A stretch of 64,000 bases of DNA from Zanthoxylum bungeanum (lineage: Eukaryota > Streptophyta > Magnoliopsida > Sapindales > Rutaceae), in contig SKCR01051311.1 of assembly GCA_019454045.1 (NCBI GenBank), positions 17,450-81,449 on the forward strand, in the 5' to 3' direction. The notes below the pieces were generated by a model, which worked only from the letters and a program-made list of their open reading frames with translations, made no database searches and was not told the origin of the DNA. Shown one piece after another: positions 30,265-39,445 of the stretch (its first letter is position 1; each line of letters starts with the position of its first letter). The translations under genes were made by a program, and so were the position numbers.

Positions 30265-33189
30265 AAACTGGCTGCATTGTGCGTGGGGACTTATTCATTA
30301 GTTTTTCCGAATGATTTAGTTTTAGACTTAGAAGATTGTTTTTATGTACCTTCTCTAGTAAAGAACATCATTTCAATTTCTTCTTTATATAATAAAGGCT
30401 TTAATGCCTAATAAGTTGTAATGAATGTTCTATTTATTTTAATGAAATAAAATATGGAGATGGTATTTTGAATAATGGTATCTATGTCTTACAAACTAAC
30501 AAAGAATGTTCAACCTCTAATATATACAACATTAACTCGAATAAGCTCAATGAATCACTTCTATGGCACAGTCGCTTAGGTCATATCAATGAATCAAGAT
30601 TAACTAAGCTACATAAGGATGGGTATTTAAAACCCTTCAAATATAAACCTTATGGAACTTGTGAGTCTTGTTTACTTGGTAAAATGACCAAATTACCCTT
30701 CAAAGGTAAAGGACAGCTTGCAGTGGAGACATTAGAACTCATACACTCTGATGTATACGGACCAATGTCAGTCACCGCTAGAGGTGGATTCTCCTACTAC
30801 ATTAACTTTATCGATGATCATTCGTGATATGGGTATATGTACCTTATGCGGTACAAATCTGAAGCCTTTGAGAAATTCAAAGACTTCAAGGCTGAAGTAG
30901 AAAACCAGCTTAATAAAAGTATTAAGTCACTAAGGTCTGACCGAGGTAGTGAATACTTAAGCAACGAATTTCAAGATTACTTGAGAGAAAATGGCATTGT
31001 TTCCCAGTGGACTCCTCTGGGAACTCCATAGCATAATGGGGTCTATGAAAGGAGAAATCGGACTTGATTAGATATGGTCTGATCAATGATGCCAGACACG
31101 GATCTACCTCTTTCATTTTGGGGTCTTGCTTTAGAAACTACAACACTACTACTAAACCAAGTTCCTTCCAAGACTGTTAGTCAAACACCATATGAGTTAT
31201 GGTCTGGGAAACGTCCTAGTCATAGTTATCTAAGAATTTGGGGATGTGACGCATATGTCAAGCTCACACAAACTAACAAATTGGATGATAGGGCAGTTAA
31301 ATATAAGTTTGTAGGATATGCTTAAACTCAAGAACATACGTGTTCTACGTCCCAAATGAACAAAGAATATTTGTCTCACGAAATGCTAAATTTCTAGAGA
31401 ATGAATTCCTTCTCAAGATATATAGTGGGAGTAGACTTGACCTCGATGAGGTACGAGAAGAGAAAACTAACATAGAAGTAAACCCCAGGCCCCTCATAAG
31501 GGCAACGATGGAACAACCACAAGGTTATGAACTTAGGAGGTCTGGTAGGGAAAGACATGAGCCTGAAAGATATGGTTTCCATATTGATGAGGAACATGAT
31601 CAGGTCATTGATAATGATGATCCCACAAGTTATGATGAAACAATGCATGTCATTGATTAAGTCAAGTGGCTTGAGGCCATGAAATCCAAAATAGACTCTA
31701 TGTATCAGAATCAAGTCTGGGACTTGGTAGATGCACCTGAAGGGATAAAACACATAGGCTGAAAGTGGATTTACAAGCGTAAAACTGATGCAGAAGAAAA
31801 CATCCAAACCTATAAGGCTAGGTCGGTGGCGAAAGGTTATAGAAAAATCCAAGGAATTGACTATGATGAAACCTTCTCGCCTGTTGCAATGATAAAGTCC
31901 ATTAGAATTTTATTGGCAATAGCTCCACACATTAATTATGAGATTTGGCAGATGGATGTCAAAACAACTTTCTTTAATGGGAACCTCGTAGAGGAAGTCT
32001 ATATGACACAACCTGATGGGTTTGCATCTAAGGATGATCATAAAAAGTATGCAAGCTTAAACGATCCATTTATGGACTCAAGCAAGCCTCCAGAAGTTGG
32101 AATATATGATTTGATGAGACAATCAAAGAATTTGACTTTATCAAAAATGTAGACAAGCCTTATGTTTACAGGAAAAGTAGTGGGAGTGCTGTTGTATTTC
32201 TGTATTATATGTCGATGACATATTAATCATGGGAATGATATTCCCATGATGCAAGCCACCAAGAATTGGTTATCTCAGAATCACTCCATGAAAGATTTGG
32301 GAGAAGCAGCCACGTCCTCGACATTAAGATCTACCGTAATAGATCTAAGAGGTTGTTAGGACTTTCTCAATCTACGTACATAGATAAAGTTTTGAAAAGA
32401 TTCAAAATGGAAGATTCCAAAAGAGATAATTTACCTACTTGTCATGGAATCAAATATCTAAGGAGGAATGTCCACATACTCTTTCAGATAAAGAGCGATG
32501 AGTAGGATCCCTTATGCTTCAGCAATAGGATCGATCATGTACGCCTTGCTATGTACAAGACCTGATGTCTTATGCTCTTAGCATAACGAGCAGGTATCAG
32601 AAAAATCTTGGTGAGCAACACTGGGCAGCTTTCAAAACAATCCTCAAGTATCTGAGAAGAACTAAGGATGTGTTTATGACATACGAAGATTGTTCTGAGA
32701 TGAAAGTCATTGGTTACAGTTATATGAGCTTTCAGACCGATAGGGATGACAACAGATCGCAAACATGATATCTGTTTACTTTGAATGGCGGTCTGTCAGT
32801 TGAAAAGCTCAAAGTAGTCAACTACAACGGACTCCACCACTGAAGCCGAGTATATTGCAGCATGAGGCTGCTAAATAGGTCTCTGGATAAAGAAGTTCAT
32901 CACGGAGCTGGAAGTGCTTCCCATGATAAAGAATGGCGTCACGATGTACTATGACAACACGGGCGCCATTGCTCAATCAAAGGAACCAAGGTCCCACCAG
33001 AATTCCAAGCATGTACTCAGAGGATTTCATCTCATCATGGAGATTGTTGAGAGAAAAGAAGTTATCATAGAGAAAATACCCACAAAAGATAATCTTGAAG
33101 ATTCTCTTACTAAAGGGCTGACTCAACAAAAGCATGATAGGCACACCTGAGAGTATGATGTCCAGATTCATACTAGTTGGCTATAGTGC
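30265..33189 (+). pseudogene. pol: E1 integrase, RT and RNase H, degenerate (copy 1)
   Basis: Pieces in order: pre-integrase L-W-H-S-R-L-G-H and C-E-S-C near 30560-30680; integrase with S-D-V-Y-G-P, S-D-R-G-S-E-Y and E-R-R-N-R-T, so the DDE residues survive; RT with W-Q-M-D-V-K-T near 31960 and Y-V-D-D at 32208-32219; RNase H with Y-D-N-T-G-A-I-A and S-K-H-V-L-R near 32950-33020; and the tail D-S-L-T-K-G-L near 33105. Breaks include TGA for Arg after D-D-H-S, TAG in place of Gln before H-N-G, and frameshifts near 32045, 32200 and 32500. Several stops are single C-to-T changes. Copy 2 has fewer shifts. Confidence 0.88.
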
Positions 33190-33190
33190 A

Positions 33191-33200
33191 AGTGGGAGAT
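33191..33200 (+). other. E1 polypurine tract (copy 1)
   Basis: AGTGGGAGAT abuts the LTR start TGTTAGGGAT at 33201. It is the standard plant copia tract. Confidence 0.85.
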
Positions 33201-34393
33201 TGTTAGGGATATGCCCTATACCTAACTTATGGATGGGCTATATATACATGTATTTGTAATATTTTCATTAATTAATAAAATGGAAATCTTTATTATACGT
33301 GTCTTACATAACTTATATGAATCATCAACACTGTAATAAAGCCCTTGGAGTAATAAGACGATGACTTCCATGCCTTATGAGAATCATTACTCTTAAATGT
33401 TCCTAGTCATAGTTTTGTGAATAATCTGGGCATTCACAAAACGGAGAGACTAGCATGATGATATGATATGCCCTTAAGTGGGGGTAGCCGATCTCATAGG
33501 CTACTAGCGGAGATCCGCCCGCTTGGTGTATCACATGAATGCATGTGTTGCTCGTGTCTATCGAACTGACCGCCGAAAGTTTTCATATGGAGTGTTTATC
33601 CTATGTGTTTGTGAGAACTTTCATGTATCGATTATATGACTAGTCCTTAGACTTAAGGTATTTAAAGTCTTATGTGTGGATCAAATAACTTTGACATTCT
33701 CCTTCCCCGGTTCAAAAGATCCGGTCATAAGGGTATGATTGGGTCATTTGTTGAAACACTTGAATTTTGTAAAGATACAACAGAGAATCACCACTCTATA
33801 GATAATATTTTCGTATAAGAGTAGTATTCCAGTTCGCGGGTTGATGTGTGTGATCAGTGCTTGAGACTGTGGCCACAGCGGAAGAATCATGTGAGATTCT
33901 TGGGTTAGCACGATTCATGACACTATCAACATCATACCTTTGACCATATGGGTAGACACTTTCCGTACCCTAGGTCAATAGGTGGGGATATAGTGAGGTG
34001 AGGGACCGTATCATATGTAAATCGCATACATAATGGGTATATATTTCTTTCTTTCTCATTTGGGGGCCTTGGCATGTTCCTAGATGTCAACCTTGGTCAT
34101 TGAAATCGAACGACCATCTGATCGGAGGATAATTTATGTTCGATTAAATTATCACGATTCATTTCATGTCCAACTTGAGGGGAACCCAAAAGGTCACACA
34201 CAATAAAGTCAAAATCAATGGTTAACAGTGCACAATACAAATATAATAGCAAATATGATTGCTGTAGGATTTTCTTCATAAATGGTTCAATGTGTTTAAT
34301 TATTGAACAATTCATTTATGAGGTTCTATAGTGGTTTAGGGATTGGTGAATGAGGATGGGGGCACTTTGGGAATTGGAATAATAAAAAAAATA

Positions 34394-34409
34394 CTATTCA
34401 CGTGAATAG
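34394..34409 (+). promoter_or_regulatory. Palindromic G-box in the E1 LTR
   Basis: CTATTCACGTGAATAG is a perfect 16-bp palindrome around CACGTG, the core bound by plant bZIP and bHLH factors. It is followed by two related half-sites (GAATAGTAATGTGAATAGT) and lies about 190 bp upstream of the TATA box. Copy 2 has it at 56272-56287. Binding is inference. Confidence 0.5.
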
Positions 34410-34593
34410 AAATATGAATAGTAATGTGAATAGTAAAATATTTTTTTGTTATTTATTTTGAATTCCAATTCGACCCAAACTCTTATTAGGGTTTTATAAT
34501 CTCATTAAACCACTAAATTAAGATCCAATGGCTAAGATTAAAATAGCTTTTATCCCACATCGGATTCTTAATTAATTTTTTTGTCTTTGGAGC

Positions 34594-34604
34594 AATATAT
34601 AAAC
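34594..34604 (+). promoter_or_regulatory. TATA box of the E1 LTR (copy 1)
   Basis: CAATATATAAACCC lies about 1.4 kb into the LTR. The duplicate is at 56473-56480. Confidence 0.55.
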
Positions 34605-35159
34605 CCAAATAATTCTTCACAAATTTTTACACCAAACCTTTCATATCTTGGGTTTATATAAGTGAGCAACTCTAAAGTTTAAGAGTAAGCCACTGATTTT
34701 GAGGATCCTTAAGTCTAATTGACTAGAGGTACCTCGAGTTAAAAGTTTTGAGGTATTTGCCTAGGCTATCACCAAGGGCAAAATACCCCTACACTCAAGG
34801 CGTAGTCTTGCCGTTGAGTTTTGGCTTTGGTGTGTGCATCTTTGGAGGCCACACAGCTGGGTGGCTCTTTGGAACGTGGAAGAGCTTGCTGAGTTCGAGA
34901 AAAGCTTGTAGATTGGTGGGAGGACTGGAGGAGTCTACGGTTCAAGTAAGTATTTTTCTTTCTTTATTTTAATTAGAGTTCTTATGATAGTTAGCATGTT
35001 TAGGTTTATGTTCTTTGCATGTTTTATGAGTTTTATGCTTAGAATATATAGTAACATGCATAGGCTTGTAGAATAATAAAAACAAATAGGTCTTAGGCAG
35101 AGGGAAATCGGCATAATAATTTGTATTTTCCGCTGCGCACTCGTGGTCGCTTCCCAACA

Positions 35160-36688
35160 ATATTGACCTATCGTAGTACAATGGATGATTCTGATAAAGT
35201 GGAATGGCTCAAAGCCATGAACATAAAGATGAAGTCTATGTACTCCAACTCAGTCTGGGAACTTATAGACCAACCTGAAGGGGTAAGACCTATAGGTTGC
35301 AAGTGGATCTATAAGAGAAAAAGGAGAGCAGATAGGAAGATACATACCTTCAAGGCTAAGCTAGTGGCCATGGGTTATACCCAGAAAGAGGGAGTTGACT
35401 ATGAGGAAACTTTCTCACCAGTAGCAATGCTCAAATCCATCCGCACTCTTCTGTCTATTACCGCATATTATGACTATGAAATTTGGCAAATGGACGTCAA
35501 GACTGCATTCTTGAATGGAAATCTTGATGAGTGTATCTATATGGTACAACCAGAGGGGTTCATATCCCAAGGTTAAGAGCATAAGGTTTGCAAGCTGCAA
35601 AGGTCCATTTATGGACTCAAGCAAGCATCTCGATCTTGGAATATAAGATTGATACTAAGATCAAGTCTTATGACTTTGAGTAGAATGTTGATGATCCTTG
35701 TGTCTACAAGTGCGTCATTGACGGGAATGTTGATTTTCTTATTTTATAGGTCGATGATATTTTACTCATTGGGAATGATGTAAAGATATTATCGGACATG
35801 AAAACATGGCTAGCTAAACAATTCTAAATGAAAGATTTGGGAGAGGCCTTTTATGTTTTTGAGATTCAGATACTTCGGGATCGCAAGAAACGACTGTTAG
35901 CTATTTCTCAGGCATCCTATATTGATAAGATCCTTATGTGATTTGGGATGCAGAATTCCAAGAAAGGCAACTTGCCTTACCGACATGGAATTCACTTGTC
36001 AAAGGAACAGTCTCCTAAGACACCTTAAGATGTTGAGGAAATGAGACATATCCCATATGCCTCAGCAGTTGGTAGTCTCATGTATGCTATGTTATGCACG
36101 AGACCAGACATCTATTTTTTAGTGGGAGTAGTCGATAGGTTTCAGTCTAACCTAGGATTGGATCATTGAGTGGCTGTGAAACACATTCTCAGGTATCTTA
36201 GGAGAACGAGATATTATATGTTTGTATATTTCGGTGAGGATATGATCCTAAAGGGATATACAGACTCTGATTTTTAGACGAATGTCGATTCTAGGAAATC
36301 AACATCTGGATCAGTGTTTACCCTAGGTGGTGGGGCTATAGTATAGCGGAGTATAAAGCAATCTTGCATTGCTGACTCCACCATGAAGGCTAAGTATGTA
36401 GAGATCTGGAAGTTGTTCCAGATATGGATAAACCACTCACACTTTATTGCGATAATAGTGGTGCAGTGGCAAATTCAAAAGAACCAAGAAGCCACAAGAG
36501 GAGAAAGCATATAGAGAGGAAATATCATCTCATCAGGAGATAGTGCAGAGATGAGACATTTCTGTCATAAAGATTGCATCCGCAGAGAACCTGGCTGATC
36601 TGTTTACAAAGACCTTGTAGGTTAAAGTGTTTGAAGGTCACCAAGATGGTCTAGGATTACGTGATATGTCCCATTTTCTCTAGTGCAA
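35160..36688 (+). pseudogene. pol: E2 copia RT and RNase H remnant (copy 1)
   Basis: This is the 3' part of the pol of an older element into which E1 inserted. From 35181 it reads M-D-D-S-D-K-V-E-W, G-C-K-W-I-Y-K, W-Q-M-D-V-K-T-A-F-L-N-G, and S-I-Y-G-L-K-Q-A-S-R-S near 35607-35640. The catalytic motif has lost its Tyr (TAG then V-D-D-I-L-L-I-G-N-D, 35747-35780). RNase H shows T-D-S-D-F-stop and S-R-K-S-T-S-G near 36260-36310. Copy 1 has an extra TAA at 35574 that copy 2 reads as CAA (Gln). E2 gag, protease and integrase are not in the window. Confidence 0.87.
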
Positions 36689-36697
36689 GTGGGAGAT

Positions 36698-37681
36698 TGT
36701 TGGGATATCTGCCCTAGAGCTTCATGTAAGGTAAACAATTTTATATGTTATGAAATAAAATGATGCATTATTCATTTATCAAAGTGTTTGTTTAAATTTC
36801 GTATATTGTAAATTATCTTGATTACCATAGATGACTTATATGCCTTAAGACTTAGTGTATGTGTGTCATACACAAGAGGATTTAAGTTTGAAGTTAGTAA
36901 TCTAAAATAGTCCATAGAGAGCAAACAAAAAACAGGCACTTTGTTTGTTGTTTATCTCTAGCTGCGATTCATTCTATATTTGTACGGCGACCTTGATTCG
37001 GGATCATCCATGTGGAGACATGAGAATGGAGGCACCTTGTATGATGTGGTCATATAGGACCGGACCCAGATAGAAATGACTTTCTTATAATATCCGTTAA
37101 ATAAAGAAATTCATTTTGATGTACTAGATGGTCATATATGGATTGATCTTAATCCTAAGTGTACTATGAACTCTTGCATGGCAGGCTATGTCCTTTGATT
37201 TACAAAGATGAGGTTGGTGTAGCAATCCCGACAAATAGTTATGTATTTTGGGGGGCATGGTATGCGGTCTAGCTGGGGACGTCTTAGATCGACATGAAGT
37301 TCACTCCTTCTTGCGAGAAGTAGAGGAGTACATTCCTTAAGTGTTGATTCGGTACTTGAATGGTTAGAGCGCTCAAGTCTTTCTGTTACGAATAGAAAGA
37401 TTAAAATTCATAATGGTTATGAATAAATCGTTCATTAGGGAATCAATGGTACTTAAGGTAAAAATAATTAGAGGGGTTTAACGGATATTATGACCCGGTT
37501 CTAATTACGAGATTCTCGTGAAGGGTTAATCTGTATGCAATGACTATATCGATGGACACCGACTTGGTTCGGCTTTATATATTATCTGCGATAACGAGAG
37601 TGCAACTTTGGGTTTTTAGTGGAATAACCCGGAGTTAATAATTCAGAATATTTAATTAAGAGCTTAATTAATATTTCGAGA
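36698..37681 (+). mobile_element. E2 3' LTR, 5' portion only (copy 1)
   Basis: GTGGGAGAT precedes the LTR start TGTTGGGATATCTGCCC at 36698. After 984 bp it is cut by the start of the E3 LTR, so E3 inserted into it. The rest of the E2 LTR would lie beyond E3 and is not seen in either copy. Confidence 0.8.
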
Positions 37682-39430
37682 TGTTGGACAATTATGACCC
37701 ATAGCATCACTATTTGTAAAAGACATTGTGGTTTTTGTACAAATTAACTATGTGACAAAGGAAATTGCTATTTTATCATTTTATAATTGGATTACTTGAA
37801 TATATATTAATGATAAAAGTCCTTATGATTAGTTCCGAATTAATAAGATATGAGACAATATTAATCCATGAACGGTTTAATCATTAAATATCCATAGTCG
37901 TAGTATTATCGAGACTGAACATCATAATGCGAAATAGACTACTATTACACTTGTGCGCGTTATGGAAGCTTAACGACATAGTTCTCATATATTTAAGTAT
38001 AGGATACTTATGCAAGTGTGATATGAGGTTTTGTTAGCCGTTGGACCGAGAACAGCTTCGCTCTGGATAGACCCCTCGGAATCCCATTGGTAGTATGACT
38101 ATGTGTCTATGGGAATCCAAATAGGGTAGGTATATGTGGTCTTAACCTGAGACTTGCATCGCTAATACTTGCGACAATCAGTACACTTTGGTTATGGTCT
38201 TTCGGGGCTTTAACATGTTCTGTGTAAGCCTCTTCTGGGTTTGCTGAGAATCGTAGTGTATTGGGTGTGATATCAAGATGGAAGTATTACTTCAGTCATA
38301 TGAAGAAGATGATCACACAGAGATACAAAACTAATACTCTTATATGTTGCAACTATCGGGATAATATGACTAGGTCATGATTATCCTATTACATAGACTA
38401 GTTGCTAGTGATCCGATATATGCTTCGTACGGGGCAGACACAATTCTAGCCCCAGGCATAGCATGTGACATGTGATACTGGATCGTAATACGCAATACAT
38501 AGTATACTATGCCTGATATAGATTATATATTCTTCGTTGAATATACGCAATATATCCATGGATCTCTTGGGTCGCTTCCCAAAGATTCATCGATGACATT
38601 TGACTCAAACATAATTAATCTGGGATTAATTAATAAAGAAAAAATTAATCTAGAATTAATTACGGCAAGAATTTATCTAGGATAAAATTATAATAGAAGA
38701 GAGAACACGATTAATTTGGAATTAATCGATTAAATAATATATTGGATATATTAATTAAAATCGGATTTCAATGCTGAATTAAAATTGTATTTTAATTTGG
38801 GCGAAGAAATTAATTTGGAATTAAATCATAAGCGACTTTCGTAATAATTTTACTAGGCACTATTATTTAATTAAATTGGATTTAATTAAGTCGCAACGGA
38901 TAGTGGGACCCAAATTAATTTTCACTAGTGATATAAGTGAAGTGTGTTGCGTTACCCAATTAAATTTTGAATTTAAAGTGGGACCCACTTCACTTACATC
39001 ACTAGTCACTTTTGGTGATGGAAGTGGTTGAGAGCATTAAATGAATTTTTTCTCTCAACACACTTGTTTTGGTTTTTACTAAACCATATACACAACTTAT
39101 GAAGTTGACTTTGGTATTAGGATTTTGAAAAAAAAATTCCAAAAAAAAAAACACATCTCTCTCTTTTCTTGGCTTGGTCGAGAGCTTCACTTTTCCAAAG
39201 GAAATTTTGCTTCAAATTTTCCTTCTTGCTAGCACATCAAGAGTTGATTAAGGTGATAGGGAAACTCACCCTTGGGTTGGATTCATTCAACAAAGCTTGG
39301 AGCTTCATCAAACATTCAAAGATTTTTGAAATCCAACATCCAATCATTGTAAGTTTTTTCCGCAAACTTTATTTATATTCACACACACATCACGACTTAG
39401 AGATCTTGTGACATGTCTAGGACACTTACA
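37682..39430 (+). mobile_element. E3 5' LTR (copy 1)
   Basis: It starts TGTTGGACAATTATGACCC and ends GGACACTTACA, followed by one base and the PBS. It holds the shared U3 block (AACAGCTTCGCTCTGGATAG at about 38050), the hairpin array (38613-38889) and a GTAAGT donor-like site at 39349. Confidence 0.88.
38613..38889 (+). repeat. Array of about nine TGG-loop hairpins (E3 LTR, copy 1)
   Basis: Perfect stems around a triplet include AATTAATC/TGG (38613-38631), CGATTAATT/TGG (38708-38728), AATATAT/TGG (38736-38752), AATTAAAAT/TGT (38777-38797), TTAATT/TGG (about 38810) and TTAATTAAAT/TGG (38867-38889). Weaker ones with TAG or CGG loops lie between them. Confidence 0.8.
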
Positions 39431-39431
39431 A

Positions 39432-39445
39432 TGGTATCATGAGCC
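39432..39445 (+). other. E3 primer binding site with one extra base (copy 1)
   Basis: TGGTATCATGAGCC follows the LTR by one base. Compared with the usual TGGTATCAGAGCC it has an inserted T, which would weaken pairing with initiator tRNA-Met. Copy 2 (61284-61297) has the same change, so it predates the duplication. Confidence 0.8.

Larger units (their letters stand above)
29126..35159 (+). mobile_element. Element E1: Ty1/copia, 5' end lost, copy 1
   Basis: Plus-strand order: short leader, gag, protease, integrase, RT, RNase H, PPT (33191-33200), 3' LTR (33201-35159). The 5' LTR and PBS are missing because E0's LTR abuts the leader at 29126. E1's own 3' LTR sits inside the RT of E2, so E1 inserted into E2. 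Confidence 0.88.
33201..35159 (+). mobile_element. E1 3' LTR (copy 1)
   Basis: It is 1959 bp, starts TGTTAGGGATATGCCC and ends CGCTTCCCAACA. It is followed directly by E2 RT coding sequence. It contains a palindromic G-box (34394-34409), a TATA box (34596) and a splice-donor-like site (34946). The LTR is unrelated to the E0/E3/S LTR family. Confidence 0.9.
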
